In this document: positions 21,159 to 30,712 of the stretch, piece after piece
Layout: the number at the start of each line of letters is the position of its first letter
How positions within the stretch are numbered: the first letter of the stretch is position 1
From: Scenedesmus sp. ARA3
Taxonomy: Eukaryota > Chlorophyta > Chlorophyceae > Sphaeropleales > Scenedesmaceae
Assembly (NCBI GenBank): GCA_004335835.1
Contig: RWJK01001835.1
Coordinates: 6,355 to 61,396, forward strand
DNA: 55,042 nt
Direction: 5' to 3'
Program-made: the position numbers and the translations under genes
The notes under the pieces: generated by a model
The model's input: the letters and a program-made list of their open reading frames with translations, nothing else
Databases searched by the model: none
What the model was told of the DNA's origin: nothing

Positions 21159-22415
21159 GGGATTTGAGGTAATGAGCGGCTGAAACCTTCAGCTCTCTGG
21201 CAAGCGCATCGTAGTCCATTTTCCCCAATGCCTGTCTGAGCCAGAAGCAAGCAGGGGCACCTGCTGCACTTGCCGGCACAGGCTGGGTCTATTTCAGCTG
21301 CAAGGTGCCCACCCTGCAGCACTCACCTTTTTCAAGGTGGAGACTAACCAAAATCACGAATTTATACAAGCCCCTAAACCCGTATTCATCCCAGTCCTGC
21401 ACTTACCCTTGCCCAGCTGGAAGGAGAAGTAGTCGCCCCTGTCCCTGCTGGAGTCAAACTTGGTGCCATCCAGCAGCGTGCCCACGTAGTGCACTGCAGC
21501 AGCAGCAGCAGCAGCGGCGGCGGCCGCGGCGCAAAAGCGGTGTTAGTGTGGTTAGTGGGCGGCTGGGCGGGCATGAGTGGCGTGGCAGGAGCTGTGTTGC
21601 TTTGCTGGCAGCAGCAGATGCTTGCAGGAGAGGCAGGGGGCACCCTGCAGCCGAGAGCCCTGGCGTGGCTGTCACAGCACAGACACGGCTTATTGCATGT
21701 GTGTCATTTACTGTGTGTGGCGGCTGCTGTCTTCCTCGCAGTGAGGCTGCTGTCACGCTTCCAGTGACGCAGCACAGACATGGAGATGACCCGCCATTAT
21801 TGCTGCTACAGCAACCAAACCAGTGCACTGCTGCTGATCGGCTTCATATGTGTAGATCAGTAAACCTTATAGCCCGATCTCAAAGCCACACCTACTGCTG
21901 CTGCTGCTGCTGCTGCTGCAGCAGCAGCAGCAATCGTGCGCGGGACCCGGAAGCATCTGCTGCAGGCGCACCTGTCACCTCATCGCCAACCTCTGGCGAC
22001 TCCCAGCCTTCTCCCTTGCGCAGAATGGTCTTCTTGCAGCCACCATCACCCTATTAAGCATTAATATCGATCAACATGTCAGTTTGTGCGATCTGGGCGG
22101 CTTTCACAGAGCTGGGCATGATGCAGGGTGCCACAGTTGTCCTGCTGCTGCTGCTGTACTGCATGTTTCTCACAAAGGCGCATGCATGGGCCAGAAGGAC
22201 TGCAATACACGCCGATCATTTCATTATACTAGTTTAAGAGGAATGTGTCATCGTTGGCAGACCAGGCAGGGCAGCAACCTGCGGATTCTTCATGAAGGGG
22301 CAAGGTTACTCACGCTGAGGTCCTTCTCCACGCCCACTTTGTCCTCGAAATCGTATTCCGCATCATCGTTCATCTCGAAATCCTGAGGCACAGGCTCCAC
22401 TACAGGCTCGGCCAT
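14315..22415 (-). CDS. FKBP62: Multi-domain FKBP peptidyl-prolyl isomerase with TPR (ROF1/FKBP62-like)
   Basis: Thirteen exons, all phases consistent, give 618 residues: 22415-22314, 22050-21972, 21493-21407, 21112-21040, 20372-20263, 19721-19419, 18543-18296, 17839-17743, 17566-17457, 16916-16763, 16336-16215, 15471-15314 and 14528-14315. The first FKBP domain (about 37-150) is complete, with [29 protein letters not shown] and ADYAYG, so isomerase activity is likely. Two more FKBP-like units (about 150-280 and 280-395) are degenerate, as in plant ROF1/ROF2. A TPR region follows (about 404-550: [42 protein letters not shown]), expected to bind the HSP90 C-terminus. The tail is Ala/Gln/Ser-rich. 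The start context and acidic N-terminus fit the family. In plants these proteins act as cytosolic or nuclear co-chaperones in heat stress. Almost every intron carries exon-edge copies. Confidence 0.95.
14529..14870 (-). repeat. Three decoy copies of FKBP exon 13 start
   Basis: On minus, acceptor CTGCAG plus GGTGCAGATGCGCGAGCTC ([13 protein letters not shown]) starts at 14865, 14750 and about 14633, before the real exon at 14528. Spacing is about 115, 117 and 105. Confidence 0.95.
15093..15190 (-). repeat. Decoy copy of FKBP exon 12 end
   Basis: A ~97-base copy of the exon 12 end, running into GTGAGTGGGA, lies 221 bases downstream of the true boundary at 15314. The coding part ([14 protein letters not shown] ... 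[13 protein letters not shown]) is nearly intact. Confidence 0.9.
15540..15577 (-). repeat. Decoy copy of FKBP exon 12 start
   Basis: CCCGCAG plus [13 protein letters not shown] starts at 15577 on minus, 106 bases upstream of the true exon 12 start at 15471. Confidence 0.9.
15805..16115 (-). repeat. Three decoy copies of FKBP exon 11 end
   Basis: Copies of [14 protein letters not shown] plus donor end at 16067, 15964 and 15806, against the true boundary at 16215 (spacing about 148, 103 and 158). Differences include CTCGTGC for CTTGCGC in the most distant copy. Confidence 0.9.
16550..16640 (-). repeat. Decoy copy of FKBP exon 10 end
   Basis: A worn ~85-base copy of the exon 10 end ([12 protein letters not shown] ... 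NPAG) lies about 200 bases downstream of the true boundary at 16763. Confidence 0.85.
16976..17035 (-). repeat. Decoy copy of FKBP exon 10 start
   Basis: CAACGCAG plus a copy of [15 protein letters not shown] occurs about 110 bases upstream of the true exon start at 16916. Confidence 0.85.
17228..17270 (-). repeat. Decoy copy of FKBP exon 9 end
   Basis: A copy of [11 protein letters not shown] followed by gtggggc lies about 228 bases downstream of the true boundary at 17457. Confidence 0.85.
17970..18237 (-). repeat. Decoy copies of FKBP exon 7 end and exon 8 start
   Basis: The exon 7 end ([11 protein letters not shown] plus gtgagag) is copied at 18201-18237, past the true boundary at 18296. 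The exon 8 start (ctgcag plus [11 protein letters not shown]) is copied at 18024, before the true start at 17839. Both kinds of decoy thus share one intron, each beside its own exon. Confidence 0.9.
18544..18980 (-). repeat. Three decoy copies of FKBP exon 7 start
   Basis: Copies of the acceptor plus [19 protein letters not shown] begin near 18975 (acceptor lost), 18837 and 18700, before the true exon at 18543. Spacing is about 138, 137 and 157. Each unit also carries a repeated intronic part (GTTATAACAATCACAGTAACAG-like). Confidence 0.95.
19174..19340 (-). repeat. Long decoy copy of FKBP exon 6 end
   Basis: About 165 bases of exon 6 ([11 protein letters not shown] ... [12 protein letters not shown]) plus donor gtgagta are copied, ending at 19174. 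The true boundary is 19419. An in-frame stop (GGTTGGGTAGGC) shows the copy is not coding. It is among the longest coding matches of any decoy here. Confidence 0.9.
19722..19858 (-). repeat. Decoy copy of FKBP exon 6 start
   Basis: cctgcag plus a copy of [20 protein letters not shown] starts at 19855 on minus, 134 bases upstream of the true exon at 19721. Confidence 0.9.
19999..20205 (-). repeat. Two decoy copies of FKBP exon 5 end
   Basis: Copies of [16 protein letters not shown] plus donor end at 20143 and 19999, against the true boundary at 20263 (spacing 120 and 144). Intronic CAATGACAATAAC and CCCCACAAATGTTTG are repeated too. Confidence 0.95.
20465..20515 (-). repeat. Decoy copy of FKBP exon 5 start
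   Basis: CTGCAG plus a copy of [15 protein letters not shown] lies about 140 bases upstream of the true exon start at 20372. The neighbouring GTGTCATTGTCATTGTGTGTT is also duplicated. Confidence 0.9.
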
Positions 22416-23569
22416 GGGCTGCAGGACGAATTGGTGCGCAGGAAGCAGAGTCGATGCTGCACAACAAGCCGCGGCAGAAAGAAAACGCCGGATAAGGTTG
22501 TCGGTGTTCTGTGCAGCTGTTGAGTTTGAGGGCATCACAGCAGCTGCAGCTAAAGTATCCCGGACCCCGCCAATGACCGCTGTGACAGGCCTTTCTAGAA
22601 GCCCTAGTGCCTTTGTCTCCGTGCCAGCGACTGTTGAAAGCCATACCAAACGCCATTTGGTAGACATAAAACAAAATGTGCGTGTGGCACGTGACTGTGC
22701 CTGCTGTGCTGATGTATCCTGCAGGGAGGATGCCTGGGTGTGTACTGCTGCATGGCAGTAGTGCACGCTGAAACTGCACTGAACTCTTCAGCGATAAGAA
22801 TCAACAACTAATCTACAATGTTTCGGTGGTGCTAACCGCGGCTGCCATGCACCCCGGGTACAGGTAACCTGGCAGCAGTGCTGCGATGTGGTTGCTTGGC
22901 ATGTTGTGTGGAGTTCATGTGTGCGCAGAGGCATACAGCAAAATCATGTTTCTTCATGTCGTGCGTTACACACAGTGGTATCAACGGCACAGTATTGTGA
23001 TTTGCAGCCGCTGCAACAACTAGCAACAACAGATTGCGGCAACTGTTCAACCAGTTCTCCTTGCTGAAGCTCTACACTTGAAGTCCTTGTGAGCAGCGAC
23101 CAATCTCTTAAGTTAAAACAGCTACAGTAACGCGATCAATAGCCTTCAACAGCCCGTGCTGCAGCTATCAGCTGTACTTGAAGTGCACTTCAAGTTGAGG
23201 CTCGTCAGGCTTGCTGCCACCCCTGATCATAGCCAAGCTGTGCACGACGTGTCGGTCAACCTGATCAAAAGTGAGGACAGATATCGCAGCTGAGACAGCC
23301 AATTCTAATTTGAAGCACGTCACACAGATTATGTTCCAGGTCACACTGCAGGGTCACACTCTCTGTCTCCTTTGATTCTGATTATTGACAGCCGCTAAGA
23401 TCCTATACATGGAACAAGGCACAGCACTCATAAGCATTCGACAACAACACAACGCGATCACCAAAGGTAATCAAACTACTCGACGGAACATCACCTGAAC
23501 ATCTCCGTGCCCCACTTTCGGAAAGAGTCTCATCTGAATCAACATATTGTCTAGAAAGCAGCTTTGAAG
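22416..23569. promoter_or_regulatory. Divergent promoter region, FKBP (-) and secreted repeat protein (+)
   Basis: About 1.15 kb lies between two outward-facing start codons. Both promoters must be here. I see no clear TATA box, and I did not find heat-shock elements with confidence. Confidence 0.45.
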
Positions 23570-24492
23570 ATGTCAAGTCGCGTAGCACTGCGTTCAACTG
23601 TGGTGGCTGTGCTGCTGGCATGCCTGTTCATCAGTCCAGGTGAGGCTTCAGCACTGTGCTGCCTGATATCCACTTTCAACGCAACGGACGCACGAAGAGA
23701 CGAATGAGATTCTCGCCGTCCCCTTGTGTTTACACTGCAAGTGTCATCGAACTGCACCTGATAGCACCTCCATGAGTTTTGGCCAGGCTATAGCCATAGC
23801 TACACCCTGGCCCAGGCCCCGGGCATAAGGCTTTTGAGGGACCCGGCAACACTGTTTAACGAACCTGAGAACAGTCTCTTTTGTAAGATGCATTTCCGCT
23901 CCTACCAGCACAGCTTTGGTGAAGCTACACACAGCACCAACGCTCACGACGACGCACTTTGCTGATGCTATGTGCAGGTGTGGACGGCAGGCATCTGCGG
24001 TACAGCAGGGCTGAGAGGCGCGAAGGCAATGCAGCAGCGGCACAGCAGCTGACCCAAGAAACCATTGCTGCAGCAGCCCGTGGTGATTCTTCTGTATCAA
24101 CAGCCACAGCTCCCAACCGTCTCGCAGTGATGATGCAGGATGATGGTGCGATGCACCTGGCAAACCGCATCCTAATCACTAAGATTGAGCAGCGCGAAGA
24201 CAATGCAGCTGCTGCTGAGCACTTCACTGCTGCACAGATTGAGGCAGCAGCCAGCGGTGACAAAGCAGTGGCAGATGCTACAGCACCGCAGCGCGTGTCA
24301 GCCATGATGCAGGACCCTCTTGCAGGCAGGATCCTGATCACTAAGGCAGAGGTGCGTGCAAACAATGCAGCTGCTGCTGCGAGTGACGCTGCTGAACAGA
24401 TCAAGGCTGCAGCTAACGGCGACATAGCAGCATCAGAGGTCATGGCGCCACGCATGCAGTCAGCTTACGTCAATGGTGCTGGCCGAAACTGA
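23570..24492 (+). CDS. Small secreted protein with three internal ~50-residue repeats
   Basis: Two exons, 23570-23639 and 23978-24492, give 194 residues. The N-terminus (MSSRVALRSTVVAVLLACLF) is a signal peptide, cleaved probably near ISPG. The mature part is three imperfect repeats. Each has an R/E-rich start, an NAAAA block, an IxAAAxGD motif, and (in repeats 1 and 2) ATAPxR, xxMMQD and RILITK. The third repeat is worn: MAPRM replaces ATAPxR and the end becomes NGAGRN. I recognise no family. The pattern suggests a helical, alanine-rich extracellular or wall-associated protein built by internal duplication. A (GCA)n run of about 31 units begins roughly 20 bases after the stop. The start was chosen because it gives an intact signal peptide. 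Confidence 0.75.
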
Positions 24493-24511
24493 TTGCTGGC
24501 AGCCCACATTA

Positions 24512-24513
24512 GT

Positions 24514-24606
<93 letters not shown>
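24512..24606 (+). repeat. (CAG)~31 microsatellite in 3' UTR
   Basis: A nearly pure CAG/GCA tract of about 93 bases starts just past the stop codon of the secreted repeat protein. It would be transcribed as a CAG repeat in that mRNA's 3' UTR. Confidence 0.95.
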
Positions 24607-25172
24607 TGCAGCTACAGCTTCAAGCCGAAGGCGGGTTATGGCAGGTCAAGGGTGAGTCTTGCCAATGCTTGATGAGACTGTGCGGCTGATTTGAGGAGTG
24701 CATCCAGGGGGCGGCTGATAAATCCAAAGAAACGTTGCACGGCGGCGGCTGCCCAGAGCTACGGGGTGGCAGAATGCAGATGCAGCAGGCGCAAAGAGTA
24801 CGCAATCGCTGACAGAGAGATTGCAAGCGGATGCATGTTTGCTTCCGGTTGGATTCTAAGGTTGTAGTGCAGCTCTCACAGCAAGAAAAGAAGAAGACTG
24901 GTGGCAAGGAGCACTTGTGTCACACCTGGTCACACCTATCTGGTCTCATACACTGAACATGGGGTGGCGTTATCCCGGTGTGGACGTGGTACTAAAAACT
25001 GTTGCCCTGCTGTTACCATTTGAGTGTACATAGTACAGCTTTTCACCAAGCTTGTTACCAAGCCTTTTGTGTTGCTTGTTACCAAGGAAGGTGACCAAGC
25101 TTGTCACGTCGTTCAGTGCATGTGCAAGTTGGCTCTGGCTCACGTTACATAGCTTAAAAAACAGCAGCTTGT

Positions 25173-25177
25173 TGTAA
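25173..25177 (+). terminator. Candidate poly(A) signal TGTAA
   Basis: TGTAA lies 681 bases past the stop of the secreted repeat protein on its strand. Distance and motif fit chlorophyte 3' ends, but support is weak. Confidence 0.3.
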
Positions 25178-25386
25178 ATAGGACGATTCTAAGCATGGTA
25201 AAAGCATAACTGCGCACCTTGTTGTGTGTGGCGCCTTCTGTGCTGCAACTTCTTTTGCATACCGTGGGGGTTTGGTGTTTGGACAGCAGGCTTTGTATAT
25301 ACTCAGCAGTTTGTGTCTGCACATATGGCAATGTACAGTGCTGACCACCGCCATGCATACACATGTGCTGTGCCCTTTCATCATGA

Positions 25387-25452
25387 TTCATGAAGGTGCT
25401 GTGCTTTGTCGATTCATGAAGATGCTGTGCTTCATGAAGATGCTGTGCTTTG
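25387..25452 (+). repeat. Three short direct repeats, CATGAAGNTGCTGTGCT
   Basis: Three copies of a ~17-base unit are separated by 0-8 bases. Confidence 0.85.
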
Positions 25453-25991
25453 CTACAGTCTCATACAACTGTTTGCGTGGAGCAGTGGTGTGCAGGTTGG
25501 CTGCTAGGTCGCTTGCTGACTATTCTGTTCATGCCTGATTGATTGAGGACTTGAATCACAAATCAAACTCGCATGAACAGCTCAGAAGCATGTTTTGCAG
25601 TTCATGTGCTGCAGGCATGCCCAGCCTCATCTGCTGCATGCATGCCCAGCCTCTTTGAAGCCTGCCCACTGCAGTGTGGCCAGCAGTCAGCAGAACACCA
25701 ACGCTGAATACATCCAGCAGACGTGTCCATAATTATCAGTGTTGTCAACTGCATTGTTGCTGAGTTAGGGGATGAAACAGATGCCTCGGCACGCAATGTG
25801 TGGTGGTGGAGCTGCACTGTTTATGCAGCTGGTGACAAAGACATCACATGCTGACAATTTGACCCGACACTGTTGGTGATGTTGGTGACAGTGGTGAGGT
25901 TGGTGGTCATTGGTAACGGTTGAAACTGGTGGTGTTGGTGCTGGTGTTGGTGCTGTGAGTCAATCATTGGTTGCCCAGAGATATGGTGTGA

Positions 25992-26031
25992 TAGAACGCA
26001 CCCCCTCAGGGGGGGGTGTTCTACCGTAGAA
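25992..26031. repeat. Nested palindromes around TAGAAC ... GTTCTA
   Basis: TAGAACGCACCCCCTC is followed by AGGGGGGGGTGTTCTA, a near-perfect inverted repeat. It overlaps a second palindrome, TTCTAC-C-GTAGAA. A further GAACGCCCCCTG copy and TTCTAC follow. A hairpin or the edge of a small inverted-repeat element are both possible. Confidence 0.6.
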
Positions 26032-26176
26032 CGCCCCCTGAAACTGATGCTGTGTTCTACTTTACGCAAACGACGATTACTGCGGCTTTTAGCGACTTCA
26101 ATGACATCGTAACTATCTCATTTGGAGTTCTTGAGGATCAAAAGCCCCCCTATTACGCACTGATATTGATGATAGT

Positions 26177-26228
26177 GTGATAGGTCTGGGTGGTTGACTG
26201 CAGTGATAGGTCTGGGTGGTTGACTGCA
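26177..26228 (+). repeat. 26-base perfect tandem duplication
   Basis: Two identical copies of GTGATAGGTCTGGGTGG plus TTGACTGCA lie head to tail. Confidence 0.95.
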
Positions 26229-26557
26229 GTGAAACAGGTTCACCGAATGATCTAAACTGCATCCTAGTATTCCTTATATAACATATTTGCTACTCTCAAG
26301 CTGCGAGGGAGAGAAAGCTGCACTGCAGTGCAGGGGTATGACAGGCTTTTGGTTTGAAGGTGTTTGGTGTCACCCAACCTGCGTCCCATCACGGCCTACG
26401 CTCCTTTGGCATGCACGCTTAACTTTAGTGGGACATGCGGCCACTGATTTGCATGTATGGATGCACGAAAAGCTGACAGCTGCTCCGTTTCCCTCAATCA
26501 ACCTACCGTGGCTGTGATCTCGCGGTCAGCAGTATGCTCAGCGATCCCGCTTTCCAT

Positions 26558-26744
26558 NNNNNNNNNNNNNNNNNNNNNNNNNNNNNNNNNNNNNNNNNNN
26601 NNNNNNNNNNNNNNNNNNNNNNNNNNNNNNNNNNNNNNNNNNNNNNNNNNNNNNNNNNNNNNNNNNNNNNNNNNNNNNNNNNNNNNNNNNNNNNNNNNNN
26701 NNNNNNNNNNNNNNNNNNNNNNNNNNNNNNNNNNNNNNNNNNNN
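26558..26744. other. Assembly gap, 187 N
   Basis: 187 N, not a round number, so the size may be an estimate. A GCAGCAG tract begins at its right edge, again suggesting a triplet repeat at the break. Confidence 0.95.
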
Positions 26745-26745
26745 G

Positions 26746-27042
26746 CAGCAGCACCTACAGCAAGCACCATTGCATGCTGAGGCAGCTGCTGCCTTCACTG
26801 CCTTACACGCAGGACAGGCTGTGGCTGCTACTGCAGATGCATGTGCTGCTCAGTACATGGCAGGACTGCAGCACCAAGAGGCACCCATGAGCCTGCCATC
26901 GGCTCAAAAGCGAGCCATGTTGCCGTCATGTAACATACAAGAGGTTGTACGCCACGTGTTATGGTCAATGGCGACAGCACGATATGTAGGTGACTCTCTC
27001 AGTCGCCGCGGACTGACTTCCAGTTCGTCGCCCCCAGCTTAG
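26746..27042 (+). CDS. Partial alanine-rich ORF emerging from gap, unrecognised
   Basis: From the gap edge a plus-strand frame stays open for 98 codons to TAG at 27040-27042. It encodes QQHLQQAPLHAEAAAAFTAL, then QEAPMSLPSAQKRAML and SLSRRGLTSSSSPPA. It is alanine-rich at first and basic/serine-rich at the end. It could be the last exon of a gene whose front is in or left of the gap. I recognise no domain. Confidence 0.3.
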   Translation, partial: QQHLQQAPLHAEAAAAFTALHAGQAVAATADACAAQYMAGLQHQEAPMSLPSAQKRAMLPSCNIQEVVRHVLWSMATARYVGDSLSRRGLTSSSSPPA

Positions 27043-27814
27043 TCACTAACAATGGTGCACTGTCGTGACACTGCAGCAGCACGTGCACTGCAGTCGCTGT
27101 GCAGCTACGCTTGCATATAGAGCAACTTCACATGACGGATGATGTGTTTCATGGCGTTCTGCATGTTTGTGCCGCGTGCATTCAACAGAACCTGCCAGCT
27201 AACTCTCAGAGCTTACAGTTCGGAACATTTGACTTTGACCACTTCTGATAAGAGTGAGATCCGTGCTAGACCGGCTTCTGTTGTGGACCTGCCCTGACCA
27301 TATCGTCTTCATTTACAACAAAAAGAAAATTCAACAGCATTGCGGCTGTGTATCTCAAAGGGGATGATGTAACGGCAGGCAGAACGGTGTTACTTGTAGT
27401 GTAATCAGCTCGCGAAACGGCGCTGGGCAGGGACTCGACAGCCAGCCCAGATACTTCATAGTCCGTAAGTCGCCCATGTACACCAACTGCAATAGATACT
27501 AGACACGTCTGCGCCTTTGCTAGTCGCGTTACATTGACTGTTACACTGTACAGCCGCATCAAGAGGCGCTCCTGCAACCTCTGCGCTAGCAATTCAGCTG
27601 ACACCACACGCTGGAATCGTCAAAATATCATCGCGTGCTCATTAACAGCTTCACAGAAAACATACATCCTCCTTGCCCGGGCCCTCGTGTCCCTGGGCTT
27701 CTTGTCGCACCCTTTATTGAATGATTGCTGCTGCTGGTGGCTTTAAGGGCTGCAGCAGCGTTAGCTGTGCAGAGGCCTGGGGTCCCGCAGTGGATGCTGG
27801 CCTGAGCAGGGGCG

Positions 27815-30712
27815 ATGGCCTCCCAGCTCAAGGACGCGTATGGATTCGCGCTGCTGGCAACGGGGGAGGACCAGCGGCTGTTGCAGGCTTCATGGGCTGC
27901 TGTAAGTGAGATCGACAGCGAAACGGCCCAGCCTGCCCTAGAACAGGCACCCGCATGCCCCCGCTGCTTTGCTGGGTGATTTTGACGACCTAACGAGTCT
28001 GCTCAGCAATTGCTGTGCCTCGTATATGATCATCACAGTTCGGCTGTCCTTAGCCAGCTCACCTTCCGACCTCCTCTCGCATGACTTCATCCGTGTCTAC
28101 CCTCACCTCTGTTCCTCACATCACGGATGCCTCATTTCTCCTCTGCAGGCAAAGAAAAGGGCTGACAGCTGGTCGGCGGTTAGCAAGCAGCTGCGCAGCA
28201 CAAGCAGCAGCTGCAGCGATACAGCATCAGGCCCAGACCAGCGCCGCTCACTGGCCCTCAAGCCACTCGTGAGGCGAGGCATTCCCTTCGAACTCCGGCC
28301 AACGCAATGGTTTCAGCTCTCTGGCGCAGCAGCGCGCCAGGCAGCAGCAGGCAGCGGCTATTATGCCAAGCTGTCTGGCATCAATGGCCTGCCAGTCAAC
28401 ATGCTCCTGCAAGTCAGTGAGGACTTATCACCTGGCATCTTCCAGTTTCGCACACACCCACTGTTCAAGAAGCAGGAGGGCATGGATGCAGTGCGCCGCA
28501 TCCTGTGCGGCTACCTGCAGCACAACCCCGCAGGTGCGCAGTGTGTGTTGTTTAAACTGGTATGTTGTGTCAAGCAGCAGCAGCAGCAGCAGCAGGAGGG
28601 AGACATGGTGACACATTGACCTGCTAGTGTGTGTTGGCATGCATGCAGCACAACCCGGCAGGTGCGCTGCGCATGTCCATGCACAGAGGCATGGTGGCAT
28701 CCACCAGTGCAGTAGGCCAGCCATGCAAGCTTGGGTCTGAGCTGCTCCAGCACCAGCTGCTGCCCTGCTCTTTGTTCAAGCGCACCTTCTGCATCAGCTG
28801 CTGGTGTGGGCCTGTTGAATCAGTGGTTGCGTGCTGCAGCTGTCTTGGCAGGTGTCCCAAACAGGTGCACCGGCTGATACACCTGCAGCATGCACCTACT
28901 CGCTTGCGCATTGGTTGTGGACCGGCTGTCATTGTGCTGGACGCTTGCAAACTGGCAGCTGCTTGTAGTGTTGCTTGAGGATAGGCGCACAGTTTCAGGC
29001 ACAGCAGCGGCTGTAGTGCATGCAACAGGCATTGCTTGATCTGCTGCTAGCATAAGCAAGAGGCGCTGTCATCAGCTACCGTATTCAGAAACTGCAGAGC
29101 GCATCAACTTGCGTTCGGTGGTCTCCTGGCTGACCTGCTGCTGCTGCTGCCTCCTCTGAGGCTACTTCAGGGGCCTGGCGCACATCGCGGGCTTCCTGCT
29201 CATCGTGATGGGCTGCTGAAATATCTTCCTTACACTGCTGGTTTTGACTGTTATTTTGTTTGTTACTTCTGCAGGCTACTTCAGGGGCCTGGCGCACATC
29301 GCGGGCTTCCTGCTCATCGTGATGGGCCTGGACAGCGAGCAGCAGGCCTTCTGGACGCTGGCCGCGCTGCTGGAAGACAAGCTCTTCCCCTACTGCAGCG
29401 GCCAGGTGCGTTGTTATACTGTTGTTTATGTTTATGCCACATGATTTCAAATCATTTGTGTAGATGCATTCTACGTGATTAGTTGGCTGCGCTGCTGGAG
29501 GACAAGCTCTTCCCCTACTGCAGCGGGCAGGTGCGTTGTATTGCATATTACCCCAGTATCTTATACTACGAATGGAAGAGGACGATTCATGATATCTGCG
29601 GTCTGAGTGTCTGCATGTACTGTTCTCAGTCGGCGCGCTGCTGGAGGACAAGCTCTTCCCCTATTCAGCGGCCAGGAGCGGCGTGCAGTCAGGTTTAGAG
29701 TGGGTTTCAGACATGAACTACCTGCAAGCCATTTATAGCCTGTGCATTGCTGCCACTGCTGCCCTTCATGCTGCCGCTGCTGTTGCTGCTGCTGCTGTTC
29801 CAGGGTGCCCACGGCACCCTAGTTGCGCTGCGCATGCTGCGGCCTTGGTGGCTGTGAAGCTGCTCAAGGTGGCAACCCACCTCGCCACGTTCAAAACACA
29901 ACAGGCTTGAATCCTCAACTTGTGTATGCTGCTGCTGCTGCTGTTGCTCTGTTTTCGTCTTCAGGGTGCACACGGCATCAAGGTTGAGCTGCGCGTGCTG
30001 GACACGCTGGTAGCCAAAAAGCTGCTCCAAGTGGCCACCCACCTCGCAAAGCTCTGATGAAAAGATTCAACAACCAAAACCTGACTTGTTAATCTTTGTA
30101 TGATGATGCTGCCGCCGCTGTTGCTTTGTTCAGGGTGCTATGGCATCAAGGTTGAGCTGCGCGTGCTGGACACGCTGGTAGCAAGATTTTTAATCATAGA
30201 GCTTACATCTCATTTGTATGCTGCTGCTGCTGCTGTAGGGTGCCTATGGCATCAAGGTCGAGCTGCGCGTGCTGGACACGCTGGTCGCCAAAAAGCTGCC
30301 CAAAGTGGCCAGCCACCTCGCCAAGCTGGAGACCAACTCCACAGCAGTCACCCCCAGCTGGCTCTCCTCCCTCTTCACAACCACCCTGCCAGCTGAGGTC
30401 ACAGCGCGCATCTTTGACTGCCTGCTGCTTGAGGGCAGCAAAGTGCTTCAGAGGGTGGGGCTGGCTCTGCTGAAGCATTATGAGACCAGCATCTGTGCAG
30501 CATCTCACGCGGCTCAGCTCCGCAAGGTGCTGGACAGCCGTGCTACAAGGCTGTATGATGCAGAGTCGCTGCTGAACACTGCTTTCAAGGGTGTTGGGGC
30601 GATGCCGACTGCTGTGATTGCGGGCGTGCGCAGCGCGGCTGCTGCTGCGGTTGATGCGCAGATGGAGGAGCAGCGGCGGCGCCTGGAGCTGATCGTGTGC
30701 CGCACGCACTGA
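27815..30712 (+). CDS. TBC-domain (Rab-GAP-like) protein with altered glutamine finger
   Basis: Four exons, 27815-27901, 28149-28533, 29275-29405 and 30239-30712, splice in frame to 358 residues. The TBC fold spans about 68-300. GIPFELRPTQWFQLSGA (73-89) holds the arginine-finger Arg79. GYFRGLAHIAG (158-168) is where the family has the YxQG glutamine finger. Later come AFWTLAALLEDKLFPYCSGQ, VELRVLDTLVAKKLP and WLSSLFTTTLPAE ... RIFDCLLLEG. TBC proteins stimulate GTP hydrolysis by Rab GTPases in membrane traffic. Here Gln is replaced by Arg161, so classical dual-finger catalysis is doubtful; a binding or scaffold role is possible. The C-terminus is helical and basic. Decoys flank exons 2, 3 and 4. 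The stop is 4.1 kb from the next start. Confidence 0.9.
28645..28665 (+). repeat. Decoy copy of TBC exon 2 end
   Basis: CAGCACAACCCGGCAG followed by gtgcgctgcgc copies the exon 2 end (QHNPAG) and its donor gtgcgcag, 130 bases downstream of the true boundary at 28533. Confidence 0.8.
29159..29216 (+). repeat. Decoy copy of TBC exon 3 start
   Basis: GAG plus GCTACTTCAGGGGCCTGGCG and on through LLIVMG is copied about 116 bases upstream of the real exon 3 at 29275, then breaks. Identity over the coding part looks complete, so this copy seems young. It encodes the same YFRG motif. Confidence 0.9.
29484..29680 (+). repeat. Two decoy copies of TBC exon 3 end
   Basis: Copies of AALLEDKLFPYCSGQ plus donor end near 29531. 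A second at about 29632-29676 carries a deletion (CCCTATTCAGCGGCCAGGAGC). The true boundary is 29405. Confidence 0.9.
29804..30190 (+). repeat. Three decoy copies of TBC exon 4 start
   Basis: CAG plus GGTGCCCACGGC... occurs at 29804, 29965 and 30134, before the real exon at 30239 (spacing 161, 169 and 105). The distant copy is clearly more decayed. The middle one keeps about 90 coding bases (IKVELRVLDTLVAKKL). Each unit carries its own CTG/GTT tract before the acceptor. Confidence 0.95.

Larger units (their letters stand above)
24607..26557. other. Intergenic with short direct repeats and a palindrome
   Basis: No gene is supported. The region holds CATGAAGATGCTGTGCT repeats (25387-25452), GTTGGTG-rich low complexity (25876-25957), a palindromic block (25992-26031) and a 26-base direct duplication (26177-26228). 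It is less CAG-rich than the rest of the window. Confidence 0.5.

Noticed and set aside
27266..27607. 113-codon minus-strand ORF with SVTVNVTRLAKAQ and SIAVGVHGRLTDYE
   Set aside because: Protein-like in places, but it begins with GTG, has no recognisable domain, and lies in the promoter region of the TBC gene with no supporting splice structure.
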